A DNA stretch of 34,443 bases from an uncultured Ruminococcus sp. (GCA_902793125.1 CADBCC010000015.1:1-34443); one strand, 5' to 3'; positions 1 to 7,697 are shown, numbered from the stretch's first letter. The notes: generated by a model from the sequence alone, not told the origin. Numbers and translations: made by a program.

Positions 1-969
1 AGCGTTGAGGCGCTTGAATTTGATAAGGCTAATAAGCACGATTACTATGTTTTCCAGTATGATTATATGCCTGTAAACTATATAAGTACCGCGACGATTT
101 CGGAAAAGGTAAGCACCTCAAATATTTTTGCTGCGAAAACCGCGATAAATATTAACGAGATTACCTGCCAGACTACCGCGCCGAACACAAGTGTTCACTA
201 CGATCTCTATGTTCTGAACGATAACTTTAAAAACCCGACCGACGGAAAGAAGCTTTACGAGACTGATGTTACATATGAGTGGGGCGGTTTCCACAGACAG
301 GATTTAGATAAGGATGCCATAATTAATAAAGGAAAGAAGTTCTCTGTAGTTGTTACTCAGAAATCTCCTACAAATAAATATATGATTAATACATATTACG
401 GTGTAAATCAGAATTACGCTGAACTCTACGACTTGTTCAACTACAACAAAGGTATTATCAACAAGGGCGAGAGTATGTTCTATGCCGACGGTCAGTGGAT
501 AGATATGTCCGGAGCGTGGATTAAGGATATGCTTTTGGGCAGCGACACCCGTTTCTTCGAAATGGATAACTTCCCGATTAAAGCTTACGGCGACGAGATA
601 GAAGCCCCCGTTGAGCCTGCTTCCGATCCTACAACTCCGAAAGTAAAAGAGAAGAAAGCTAATCCCTTTAAAGTAACAGCAAAAACAAAGGCTGTAAAGG
701 CTAAAACCCTTAAATCCAAAAAGCAGACCTTTAAAGCCATTACTGTTAAAAACGCAAAAGGTAATGTCACCTTTGCAAAGGTTAAAAAGGGAACAGCTTC
801 GAAAATCTATAAGAAAGTTACCATTAATAAAAAGACAGGCAAAATCACCTTAAAGAAAGGTAAGTACAGTAAGAAAACCTACACAGTTGCCGTAAAGGTG
901 AACGCCGCCGGCAACTCGGACTACAAGAGCGGTACAAAAACCGTTAAAGTTAAAATCAAAGTAAAGTAG
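1..969 (+). CDS. Secreted lectin-like-domain protein, C-terminal part (probable papain-family C1A peptidase)
   Basis: The reading frame is open from base 1, so the gene starts upstream of the window and only its last 322 residues are visible. Visible residues about 20-200 resemble the lectin-like domain that follows the catalytic domain in Firmicutes C1A (papain-like) surface peptidases: a YQYD-type entry, then a beta-rich stretch ending in KKGKKFSVVV-like and FYADG-like segments. A Glu/Pro/Thr linker follows, then a roughly 105-residue lysine-rich C-terminal module that recurs in the next two genes and in a pseudogene at 18.0 kb. The protein is probably extracellular and cell-wall associated. 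The peptidase call is inference because the catalytic domain is outside the window. The next gene follows after 13 nt without a terminator, so the two are probably co-transcribed. Confidence 0.7.
   Translation, partial: SVEALEFDKANKHDYYVFQYDYMPVNYISTATISEKVSTSNIFAAKTAININEITCQTTAPNTSVHYDLYVLNDNFKNPTDGKKLYETDVTYEWGGFHRQDLDKDAIINKGKKFSVVVTQKSPTNKYMINTYYGVNQNYAELYDLFNYNKGIINKGESMFYADGQWIDMSGAWIKDMLLGSDTRFFEMDNFPIKAYGDEIEAPVEPASDPTTPKVKEKKANPFKVTAKTKAVKAKTLKSKKQTFKAITVKNAKGNVTFAKVKKGTASKIYKKVTINKKTGKITLKKGKYSKKTYTVAVKVNAAGNSDYKSGTKTVKVKIKVK
655..966 (+). repeat. Lysine-rich C-terminal module, copy 1
   Basis: This is coding sequence for about 104 residues beginning KANPFKVTAKTK and ending VKVKIKVK. 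The core pattern (KKQT..A.TVKNA.G.VTFAKVKKGT.SKIYKK followed by a KTGKIT.KKGKY segment) recurs at 2332-2647, 6166-6479 and 18004-18321. It resembles the lysine-rich Ig-like repeats at the C-termini of many gut Firmicutes surface proteins, and is probably a wall- or polymer-interacting region. Confidence 0.75.
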
Positions 970-982
970 GGGAGGGATATTG

Positions 983-2650
983 ATGAAAAGATATATAAGC
1001 GTTATTCTCGCCGTATTGATGATGGTAAGTGTGTTTACCGTTATGCCGCTTACCGCCGGCGCGTATTACGAAAGAAACGAAAGAAGACAAAATGATGATT
1101 TTGAGTATACATACAATATCGAAGACAATGTTATACAGATTTATCAATATATCGGAAAAAGTGCCGAGGCTGTAGTACCTGATAAAATTGACGGTTATCC
1201 CGTTACATTAATCAGCGCAATGGCGTTTGAAGGCTGTGACTATGTAACTAAAATTTCGCTTCCCGATACCTTAACCTATGTCGGCGAGGAAGCATTCTGT
1301 GATACCGCGTTTTATAAAGACGAAAACAACTGGGATAACGGTGTGCTGTATATAAACTCGGTTCTTGTTGAGGCGGATGAGACTCTCTCGGGAGAGTATA
1401 CGCTTAAAAAGGGAACTTCCGTAATCGCGCACAAAGCTTTTGCAGGATGTGAGAAGCTTACTAAAATTACAATCCCGGGAACCGTTAAGCATATTCCCGA
1501 GTCAATGTTCGTCGGCTGTAAATCTCTTGAGAGCGCAATATTGGAGGAAGGCGTTGAGGATATCGACGAAATGGTATTTAAAAACTGCTCAAAGCTTGGA
1601 AATATTAAACTTCCTGAAACTATAACCAGAGTAGGCTATGACGCATTCAAAGGTACGGAGTTTTATAATAATTACTACAACTGGGAAAACGGCGCTCTTT
1701 ACTATAACAATATTTTGATTACAGTCGATCCCGAATGTAACGGTGTTTTTAAAGTTAAAGACGGCACTACCGTACTCGGCGACTACACTTTTATGGAATG
1801 TAACGTTGAGAAAATCATTCTCCCTAACGGTATTAAGGTCTTACCTTTTGCGTTTGAGAGTAATTGTCTTTGGCTTGAATCTGTTCAATTAGGAGACGAC
1901 CTTGAGGAAGTTAACTCATATTCCTTAGAGGATTTGATGAATGTGGAATTGCCCGAAAATTTAAAAAAGATTGGTTACCGCGCGTTTTTCCAGAGCAAGA
2001 TTTCGGAAATTAAGCTTCCCGAAAACCTTAAGGTAATCGACGTTGAAGCATTCCTGAGCTGTACGTATATAAAGGAAATCACCATTCCGAAGAATGTCGA
2101 AAAAATCGGACACGAAGCGCTCGGATACAGAATGTCCGGAATCGGCGATGAAGGTTATATTACTGAAAAGGCAGAAGGATTAGTTATAAAGGGCTATCCG
2201 GGTACAGTTGCCGAAACTTACGCAAAAGAAAACGGATTTGAGTTCGTGGATTTGACTCAGGAACCCGTTACGGAACCTGAAACTGCGGCGCCTGCTACCG
2301 AACCAAAAACCGAACCTTCAGGTATATCCGCTAAAAAAGATAACCCTGTAAAAGTTACGGCTAAAACCAAGACTGTTAAGGCTAAAAAGCTCAAGAGTAA
2401 AAAGCAGACTGTTAAAGCTCTTACTGTGAAAAATGCGCAGGGCGCTGTAACTTTCGCTAAGGTTAAAAAGGGTACAACCTCAAAAATCTTTAAGAAAATT
2501 ACCGTAAATAAAAAGACGGGTAAAATCACTTTTAAGAAAGGTAAGTACAAGAAGAAAACTTACAAAATCAAGATTAATGTTACCGCCAAAGGCAACACAG
2601 CATATAACGCTAAAACGGTTACCAAGACTGTAAAAATTAAAGTTAAATAA
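983..2650 (+). CDS. BspA-like leucine-rich repeat surface protein
   Basis: This is a secreted protein of 555 aa. It opens with a signal peptide (MKRYISVILAVLMMVSVF, then an AGA-type cleavage region). Residues about 35-420 hold repeated LRR_5 (BspA/TpLRR) units of the type ...IPGTVKHIPESMFVGCKSLE. A Thr/Glu/Pro linker follows (about 425-450), and then the lysine-rich module (about 450-555). BspA-family proteins generally bind host or other extracellular ligands; the ligand here is unknown. I chose ATG 983 over an upstream TTG at 980 because GGAGGG at 971-976 lies 6 nt before it. The gene is 13 nt downstream of the previous CDS and ends at a strong terminator, so it closes that transcription unit. 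Confidence 0.85.
   Translation: MKRYISVILAVLMMVSVFTVMPLTAGAYYERNERRQNDDFEYTYNIEDNVIQIYQYIGKSAEAVVPDKIDGYPVTLISAMAFEGCDYVTKISLPDTLTYVGEEAFCDTAFYKDENNWDNGVLYINSVLVEADETLSGEYTLKKGTSVIAHKAFAGCEKLTKITIPGTVKHIPESMFVGCKSLESAILEEGVEDIDEMVFKNCSKLGNIKLPETITRVGYDAFKGTEFYNNYYNWENGALYYNNILITVDPECNGVFKVKDGTTVLGDYTFMECNVEKIILPNGIKVLPFAFESNCLWLESVQLGDDLEEVNSYSLEDLMNVELPENLKKIGYRAFFQSKISEIKLPENLKVIDVEAFLSCTYIKEITIPKNVEKIGHEALGYRMSGIGDEGYITEKAEGLVIKGYPGTVAETYAKENGFEFVDLTQEPVTEPETAAPATEPKTEPSGISAKKDNPVKVTAKTKTVKAKKLKSKKQTVKALTVKNAQGAVTFAKVKKGTTSKIFKKITVNKKTGKITFKKGKYKKKTYKIKINVTAKGNTAYNAKTVTKTVKIKVK
2332..2647 (+). repeat. Lysine-rich C-terminal module, copy 2
   Basis: This is the C-terminus of the BspA-like protein. 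The order of blocks is the same as in copy 1 (NPVKVTAKTKTVKAKKLKSK, KNAQGAVTFAKVKKGT, KTGKITFKKGKYKKKTY, KTVKIKVK). Nucleotide similarity to copies 1 and 3 is visible by eye, so intragenomic recombination between the copies is possible. Confidence 0.75.
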
Positions 2651-2656
2651 TCAATT

Positions 2657-2685
2657 GCCGCCGGAGTTTCTTCGGCGGTGTTTTT
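2657..2685 (+). terminator. Rho-independent terminator
   Basis: CCGCCG (2658-2663) pairs with CGGCGG (2673-2678), extended inward by G-T and A-T pairs around a 5-nt loop. A T5 run follows at 2681-2685. It lies 7 nt after the BspA-like gene. Confidence 0.85.
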
Positions 2686-2719
2686 GCGTAAATATTATTT
2701 GTAATCCGTCCGTTTAGTA

Positions 2720-2748
2720 TTGAAAAAATGATAAAAATGTGATAAAAT
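2720..2748 (+). promoter_or_regulatory. Sigma-A-type promoter for the subtilase gene
   Basis: TTGAAA (2720-2725), a 17-bp spacer and TAAAAT (2743-2748) lie between the upstream terminator and the subtilase ribosome binding site. The start predicted at GTG 2739 would lie inside this promoter, which favours the ATG at 2784. Confidence 0.6.
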
Positions 2749-2783
2749 GTAAAAAAAAAGTTCTTAAATTAAGGAGGAGAAAT

Positions 2784-5700
2784 ATGAAGAATTTTATTAA
2801 AAGATCTTTAACTGTTCTTTTAGCTTGCACTTTGCTCGCGACAGCGACCGCGATTCCATCGGCCGCGAAGTCCGCGAATACCGAAAAGAAAAAAGCTAAG
2901 AATTATGTCGAAGGCGAAGCAATCGTGGTGCTTAACGATAACGCCGCGGGAAAATTCCAGTCCAAAGCGAAGGCGGCTTCCGCTTACGGAACGGGAATCA
3001 AACTTAAAAGTGCGTACACTTTTAACTCGAAGAAGAATAAGGACGTGCTTAAATTAGCAACAGTTAAATCTTCTTCTCTCTCAACAGAAAACCTTGTTAA
3101 AAAGCTTAAGGGCAACGGCGCTGTTAAGTATGCTTTCCCGAATTTTATCAAGAAAGCGTCTTCCGTTACAAAGGACACCTACAGCGATTTCCAGTGGGCT
3201 CTTAAAAATACGGGACAGAATAACGGTAAAAAGGGCCTTGATACAAAGGCTGATAAAGTCTGGAATGACGCCGATAAATCCGGTAAAGAAAAGGTTGTAG
3301 CGATTATCGACACAGGTATCGACTACGACCACGAGGATTTAAAAGACGTTGTCTGGAATAACCCCTACGGTTCAAAATTAGTCGGTAAACACGGCTATGA
3401 TTATTCGGGAACTATCGATGACGGCGAGCCTTACGACGATAACGGCCACGGTTCCCACTGTGCGGGTATTATCGCGGGAAAAGGCGATAATAATATCGGT
3501 ATAAGCGGTATTAATAAAAAGGGCGTAAAAATTATGGCGTTAAAATTCCTCGATTCTTCGGGCTCAGGCTCCGACGATGACGCGCTCGCTTGCTTTGACT
3601 ATATTATCCGCGCGAAAAAATTAGGTACCGATGTTTGCGCGATTAACTGCTCATGGGGCGGTGCAGGCGAAGAAGAAGAAAAGCTTATGTACGACGAACT
3701 CTTCGATGAGCTTGGCGAAATGGGAATAATCACCTGCGTCGCGGCGGGTAATGAGTCCTCAAATATTGATGAAGACGGCGGAGATTATAACACTCCAGCG
3801 TCTTCCGACAGCCGTTACTGCTTAACCGTTGGCGCTTCAACAGTTAAAGACGAGCTTGCGAGTTTCTCTAACTACGGAAAAGAAAGGGTAGATATAGCGG
3901 CTCCCGGTACCGAAATTCTCTCGAGCGTAAGCTACAACTGCTTTAACCCGTCAATTTATTCCGATAAGCAGATCGAAAAGCTTTGCGCTAATTTCCAGAA
4001 TTATAACGGAACTGTCAGCGTGACTGATTTCGGTTATCCAAATGAATTGGAAAATGCTCAATATGATGATGAAGATGAGGAAGAATATGAAGATGAGGAA
4101 GAATCCGAAAAGCCCGGAGATACTAAAGATACTTCGGATTTCAAAGTAAAAACATCATCTAATTTCTTCGGAAAATCAGGCAAGTCAATTTCAATTACAA
4201 ACGATTCGGGAAATGACCTTTATTTTGAAATCCCGTTTAAAGTTGATGGAGAGAGCGAAAACTACAGCGTAAGCTTTATGTATTCTTCGGATAATAGCTC
4301 AACAGGCGAAGTTTACGATGTCCCCGCCGATTACACCTATGATGATATTTTCGGAGGTGAAGACTGGGACGATGATGACTGGTTAGTAAACAAGCGTATA
4401 AAACGTTATGAGGACGTATACTGCGACGGCGGTTACTGGGCTCACTTTGCTTTCGGAAACGAAAACGAAGAGGAAGAAGATGAGGATGACGACGATTGGC
4501 GTCTGAATAAAAAAGCCGATTTTGATGACGAAGATACCGAAGATGAGGCTTATTATAACAGCGGTGAGAGAAAGCTGGTTTTCCATATTGAAAGCGATTC
4601 CACAGTATATCTTGACGACCTCGCAATAAGCAAAACCGACGCTGATGAGGAAGAATTTGGAAAATACGATTTCTACAACGGAACTTCTATGGCTACCCCT
4701 TATGTAACGGGCGCGGTTGCGCTTGTAAGCAGAGCTAACCCCGATTCCAGTATTATTGACGTGCTTAATATGGTACGAAATACAGGCAGGGAAAGCAAAG
4801 CGCTTGAAGGACAAATCAACACTGAATCCGTTCTTTCACTCGATAATTTAAATAATATACCTCCGTTTATTACGGGCGTCGCTTATGACGAAAGCGGAAA
4901 GCTGAAAATCAACGGCTCGTTCAGAAATATTTCTTCCGTAATGATTAACGATAAAAAAGTAACCCCTGAGAAAGTTGAGAATTCCGTTATTACCGTTCCC
5001 GACGATAATTACAACACAAGACGTCTCAAAATCAGAGTTATTAACGATAACGGAAGAGATTATTTCGACGGACTTTTATCCGAGAAAAAATCCTATTCCT
5101 TAGGCACGGATACAATCGGAGCTCCCGAGGATACCTCAGACGGAGTAGTTGTAAACGGCGGCGACTGCGCTTACTATATTGACGTAAATAATAAAATCGG
5201 AACAATAACTTACGACAGCGCTAAAAAGTCTTACGTGTATAAGGCTAATCAGTATACAATCGACATTAATTCCTTTACCGACGAAAACGCGAATGTTTAT
5301 GTTAATTCGGCGGTAATGAATGGTAAAAAGATTTACTTCTCGGCTCGTATTGAAATTGTTTCACCGCGCGCGGGAAAAGTACTGGGCTACGACGGCGTGT
5401 TCGGTTATTATGACCTTGAAAGCAAAAAGACAGTAAAACTTGATACTCTTGATGGAAGCACATTCCTCGGTTCATCCGTAGCTGTATACAATAACGATGT
5501 TTATCTGATAGGCGGTTACGACTTTACAAGCTCAAGATTCTCCGACGCTGTGTATAAAATGGGCACGGACGGAAAGCTTGCTAAGACTGAATCTAAACTC
5601 CCCGTATCAAGAGCGTATTCCAAGTTTATTGAGTACGGCGGAAAGCTTATCGGAATGTACGGCGCTCAGGAGAACGGAGATATTCCGCAGATTATTACCT

Positions 5701-6482
5701 TTGACGGCTCAAAATGGACCCAGTCAAATGCTAAGCTTGAAAGCGAAGATTCGGATGTATATAACCCGACAGCCGCGCGTTCGATTTCTCTTTACAGAGG
5801 TAATCTCGGATTTGATAAAAAGGGAATTTTCTGCAACGGCGCTTACTGCTACGGACTCGGCGATACATTTACCTACAATCCCGCTTCCGACAGCGTTACC
5901 GCGAGCGAGTATTCGTTTAACAACGAGTTGCACGGCGGACGCCTTTTAGGCACTACGGTTCCGGGAGCGTTTATCGGATTTAACTCGGTTCAGCCCGTTG
6001 AGGAGGAAGAAATCTGGATTATCTTCTCGAAGGGATTATCTAAAAATTCCTTTAAGGCTAACGGAGTAAGCGAGGATGAAATAAACACCTTTACTTTAAG
6101 CCTTAACAACGGCGCTCCGAAGACATCGGATTCTTCTTCTGATTCCAAGGCGAAAGCCCAGTCTAAGAAGGCTAACCCGATTAAGGTGAAAGCAAAAGCC
6201 AAGACAATTAAGGCTAAAAAGCTTAATAAGAAAAAGCAGACCGTAAAAGCGCTTACAGTCAGCAAAGCTCAGGGCGCGGTAACCTTCGCGAAAGTTAAAA
6301 AAGGCACAACCGCGAAAATCTATAAAAAGATTAGCGTAAACAAGAAAACAGGAAAAATTACCTTTAAGAAAGGTAAGTACAAAAAGAAAACCTACAAGAT
6401 TAAGATTAAAGTAACCGCAAAAGGAAACGCTTCTTATAACGCAAAAACAGTAAATAAGACCGTCAAGGTTAAGGTGAAATAA
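2784..6482 (+). CDS. Secreted subtilisin-like serine protease (S8) with acidic insert and kelch-like region
   Basis: This is a 1232-aa extracellular protease. I chose ATG 2784 because AAGGAGGA (2771-2778) precedes it and a signal peptide follows directly (MKNFIKRSLTVLLACTLLA). A fervidolysin/I9-like propeptide region (about 35-125) precedes the S8 domain. The triad is D176 (VAIIDTGID), H222 (NGHGSHCAG) and S635 (GTSMATPY), with oxyanion Asn N323 (AAGNES). The gap of about 310 residues between N323 and S635 is far longer than in standard subtilases. It holds acidic runs near residues 427-443 and 563-575 around what looks like a beta-rich ancillary domain. Residues about 890-1060 look kelch/beta-propeller-like (YNNDVYLIGGYDF). 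The lysine-rich module ends the protein. The acidic inserts against a basic tail suggest calcium binding or intramolecular contacts, but this is inference. The gene appears monocistronic, with its own promoter and terminator. Confidence 0.92.
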   Translation: MKNFIKRSLTVLLACTLLATATAIPSAAKSANTEKKKAKNYVEGEAIVVLNDNAAGKFQSKAKAASAYGTGIKLKSAYTFNSKKNKDVLKLATVKSSSLSTENLVKKLKGNGAVKYAFPNFIKKASSVTKDTYSDFQWALKNTGQNNGKKGLDTKADKVWNDADKSGKEKVVAIIDTGIDYDHEDLKDVVWNNPYGSKLVGKHGYDYSGTIDDGEPYDDNGHGSHCAGIIAGKGDNNIGISGINKKGVKIMALKFLDSSGSGSDDDALACFDYIIRAKKLGTDVCAINCSWGGAGEEEEKLMYDELFDELGEMGIITCVAAGNESSNIDEDGGDYNTPASSDSRYCLTVGASTVKDELASFSNYGKERVDIAAPGTEILSSVSYNCFNPSIYSDKQIEKLCANFQNYNGTVSVTDFGYPNELENAQYDDEDEEEYEDEEESEKPGDTKDTSDFKVKTSSNFFGKSGKSISITNDSGNDLYFEIPFKVDGESENYSVSFMYSSDNSSTGEVYDVPADYTYDDIFGGEDWDDDDWLVNKRIKRYEDVYCDGGYWAHFAFGNENEEEEDEDDDDWRLNKKADFDDEDTEDEAYYNSGERKLVFHIESDSTVYLDDLAISKTDADEEEFGKYDFYNGTSMATPYVTGAVALVSRANPDSSIIDVLNMVRNTGRESKALEGQINTESVLSLDNLNNIPPFITGVAYDESGKLKINGSFRNISSVMINDKKVTPEKVENSVITVPDDNYNTRRLKIRVINDNGRDYFDGLLSEKKSYSLGTDTIGAPEDTSDGVVVNGGDCAYYIDVNNKIGTITYDSAKKSYVYKANQYTIDINSFTDENANVYVNSAVMNGKKIYFSARIEIVSPRAGKVLGYDGVFGYYDLESKKTVKLDTLDGSTFLGSSVAVYNNDVYLIGGYDFTSSRFSDAVYKMGTDGKLAKTESKLPVSRAYSKFIEYGGKLIGMYGAQENGDIPQIITFDGSKWTQSNAKLESEDSDVYNPTAARSISLYRGNLGFDKKGIFCNGAYCYGLGDTFTYNPASDSVTASEYSFNNELHGGRLLGTTVPGAFIGFNSVQPVEEEEIWIIFSKGLSKNSFKANGVSEDEINTFTLSLNNGAPKTSDSSSDSKAKAQSKKANPIKVKAKAKTIKAKKLNKKKQTVKALTVSKAQGAVTFAKVKKGTTAKIYKKISVNKKTGKITFKKGKYKKKTYKIKIKVTAKGNASYNAKTVNKTVKVKVK
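6166..6479 (+). repeat. Lysine-rich C-terminal module, copy 3
   Basis: This is the C-terminus of the subtilase, with the same block order as copies 1 and 2. The pair KKLNKKKQT here shows that the stop in copy 4 (KKL-stop-KKKQT) arose in a normally coding position. Confidence 0.75.
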
Positions 6483-6500
6483 AAATCATAAAAGTTAACT

Positions 6501-6537
6501 AAAAAAGGAAACGGATGTATAACCGTTTCCTTTTTTT
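6501..6537 (+). terminator. Rho-independent terminator of the subtilase gene
   Basis: GGAAACGG (6507-6514) pairs with CCGTTTCC (6523-6530). A6 on the 5' side and T7 on the 3' side extend the hairpin. Confidence 0.85.
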
Positions 6538-6559
6538 ACTTCCGACTTAATATGAGCGG

Positions 6560-6706
6560 GAGAGGATTGCGTTAGTTTTACGCGATAACACCTGCGACGC
6601 TTGTGAGAGCGGTAAAAAAGCAAGCCAGCCCAAACCAGTCGTCCGTTTTGTCCTAAGAACAGTCCGCAGAACTGTTTTCTTAACGGGCTTTCGAATCCAT
6701 CCTCGA
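6560..6706 (+). ncRNA. Putative structured RNA, copy A (paralogue of 19,592-19,734)
   Basis: A non-coding stretch of about 143 nt is closed by GAGGAT (6562-6567) pairing with ATCCTC (6699-6704). Inner helices are GTCCG (6641-6645) with CGGGC (6684-6688), and AACAGT (6658-6663) with ACTGTT (6671-6676). The copy at 19.6 kb has the same order of helices with a compensatory change in the closing stem. Both share the words CGCTTGTGA, CGGTA, CCAGTC and CTGTTTTC, and both are followed by a strong terminator. A TAATAT -10-like box ends 8 nt before the closing helix. The 3' end contains a T-arm-like TTCGAATCCATCCTC identical to the tRNA-Tyr 3' arm. I cannot assign a family by eye; raiA-type RNA is a candidate to test. 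The orientation is inferred from terminator placement. Confidence 0.6.
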
Positions 6707-6709
6707 GGC

Positions 6710-6745
6710 AACAAAAAAGACATCCAAGTGGATGTCTTTTTTGTT
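6710..6745. terminator. Bidirectional terminator between the RNA (+) and tRNA-Tyr (-)
   Basis: A perfect 16-bp stem (6710-6725 with 6730-6745) has a 4-nt loop and A6/T6 tracts on either side. It can therefore terminate the plus-strand RNA and the convergent tRNA transcript. Its last base overlaps the encoded CCA end of tRNA-Tyr. Confidence 0.85.
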
Positions 6746-6829
6746 GGTGGGAGAGGATGGATTCGAACCATCGAAGCGAAACGCAACAGATTTACAGTCT
6801 GCCCCCTTTGGCCACTCGGGAACTCTCCC
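6745..6829 (-). tRNA. tRNA-Tyr (anticodon GTA)
   Basis: On the minus strand the acceptor GGGAGAG (from 6829) pairs with CTCTCCC. Discriminator A and CCA are encoded. The anticodon stem-loop CAGACTGTAAATCTG presents GTA. The long variable arm gives 85 nt, as expected for bacterial class II tRNA-Tyr, and the T-arm is GGTTCGAATCC. It is transcribed after tRNA-Thr. Confidence 0.95.
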
Positions 6830-6842
6830 ACATTTTAAATTG

Positions 6843-6873
6843 TAATTGCTACAGGATAACCCTGTAGCAATTA
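6843..6873 (-). other. Perfect 13-bp hairpin between the two tRNA genes
   Basis: TAATTGCTACAGG (6843-6855) and its exact complement (6861-6873) flank a 5-nt loop and directly abut the CCA of tRNA-Thr. No T-run follows on the minus strand, so it looks more like an RNA-processing signal or partial attenuator than a full terminator. Confidence 0.6.
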
Positions 6874-6949
6874 TGGAGCTGGTGGACGGACTTGAACCCC
6901 CGACCTGCTGATTACAAATCAGCTGCTCTACCAGCTGAGCTACACCAGC
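6874..6949 (-). tRNA. tRNA-Thr (anticodon TGT)
   Basis: It is 76 nt with encoded CCA. The acceptor GCTGGTG pairs with CACCAGC. The anticodon stem GCTGA/TCAGC closes the loop TTTGTAA, giving anticodon TGT. The D-arm GCTCAGCTGGTAGAGC is canonical. The T-stem (GGGGG against CCGTC) carries one apparent G-G mismatch and one G-T wobble, otherwise the structure is normal. It is the first gene of the minus-strand tRNA transcript. Confidence 0.95.
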
Positions 6950-6965
6950 ACTTTACAGCCTAACT

Positions 6966-6994
6966 ATAATATCATAAATAAAAGAATGTGTCAA
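6966..6994 (-). promoter_or_regulatory. Promoter of the tRNA-Thr/tRNA-Tyr operon
   Basis: Read on the minus strand: TTGACA (6994-6989), a 17-bp spacer and TATTAT (6971-6966). The -10 ends 16 bp upstream of the tRNA-Thr 5' end. Confidence 0.85.
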
Positions 6995-7082
6995 GATATT
7001 TTTCGAAATAACTTTTAATATTTTTAAGCTTTTAAATAACTCGTTTAATTGTTATTGTTTACGATGGGTTTTAAAAAAACAG

Positions 7083-7111
7083 TTGACACAGAAACTTGAT
7101 TATAATATAAT
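7083..7111 (+). promoter_or_regulatory. Consensus promoter of the DUF4190-type gene
   Basis: It has perfect TTGACA (7083-7088), a 17-bp spacer and perfect TATAAT (7106-7111), and probably drives strong constitutive expression. Confidence 0.85.
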
Positions 7112-7144
7112 GTTTACAAATTAGTTTTAGGGGGAATATTCTTA

Positions 7145-7681
7145 ATGGATAATCAAGACTATAATAATCAGAATACTAATGGTCAGGATTTTAATCAGGG
7201 AAACGATAATCCTGTTAATAATCAGGGCTACGATAACCAGCAGAATTATACAGCCCAGCCTCAGCAGCCTAACGCTCAGCAGAATTATACAGCTCAGCCG
7301 CAGCAGCCTAACGTTCAGCAGAATTATACAGCTCAGCCGCAGCAGCCTAATGCTCAGCAGTATAATCAGCAGCAGTACAACCCGCAGCAGTATAATGCTC
7401 AACCTTATCAGGCGGAGGTTCCTCAGAAGAAGAATGACGGAAATGCTATCGCTTCTTTGGTTTTAGGTATTGTTTCTATCGTATGCTGTAACCCGTTATT
7501 CGCAGCTTCAATTGTCGGCCTTGTTCTCGGAATTAAGTCCAGAAATGCAAATCCCGATAATAATTCTATGGCTACTGCAGGTATTATTTTGTCCTGCATA
7601 GGTATAGTTGTAGGTATTATCGCTATAATTGTTGCCGTTGTTAATTTTTCAAACGGTTCAAGAGTAAATTATTATTATTAA
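7145..7681 (+). CDS. Gln/Asn-rich DUF4190-type membrane protein
   Basis: This 178-aa protein has two parts. Residues 1-95 are hydrophilic and Gln/Asn/Pro/Tyr-rich, including three 13-residue repeats QQNYTAQPQQPN(A/V). Residues about 97-170 match the DUF4190 pattern: GNAIASLVLGIVSI, a second hydrophobic hairpin with LGIKSRNA, then a glycine-rich helix AGIILSCIGIVVGII. This predicts two or three membrane helices with a disordered N-terminal tail. The family's function is unknown. AGGGGG (7129-7134) lies 10 nt before the ATG. The gene is flanked by its own consensus promoter and a GC-rich terminator. Confidence 0.8.
   Translation: MDNQDYNNQNTNGQDFNQGNDNPVNNQGYDNQQNYTAQPQQPNAQQNYTAQPQQPNVQQNYTAQPQQPNAQQYNQQQYNPQQYNAQPYQAEVPQKKNDGNAIASLVLGIVSIVCCNPLFAASIVGLVLGIKSRNANPDNNSMATAGIILSCIGIVVGIIAIIVAVVNFSNGSRVNYYY
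7238..7354 (+). repeat. Three tandem 39-bp repeats in the DUF4190-type gene
   Basis: The units start at 7238, 7277 and 7316, and each encodes a 13-residue Gln-rich peptide. Differences between units are mostly third-position, plus A/V at the last codon. The repeat could vary in copy number between strains. Confidence 0.8.
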
Positions 7682-7697
7682 TAATTAAATTATTTAG

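Noticed and set aside
585-770. Hydrophobic antisense ORFs over the lysine-rich modules (also 2257-2550 and 5990-6265)
   Set aside because: AAA/AAG lysine codons read as TTT/CTT on the other strand, giving false Phe/Leu-rich membrane-like peptides.
4276-4814. Two antisense ORFs inside the subtilase gene
   Set aside because: They are shadows of the Asp/Glu-rich insert (GAT/GAC/GAA read in reverse), without ribosome binding sites or domains.
6547-6831. A 94-aa minus-strand ORF
   Set aside because: It overlaps the structured RNA, the shared terminator and tRNA-Tyr, and its peptide (MGEFPSGQRGQTVNLLRFAS) is a translation of the tRNA.
7142-7466. Ile/Leu-rich minus-strand and Ser/Ile/Arg-rich plus-strand ORFs over the Gln repeats
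   Set aside because: They are shadow frames of the 39-bp repeat; the main frame has a consensus promoter, a ribosome binding site and a DUF4190-like domain.
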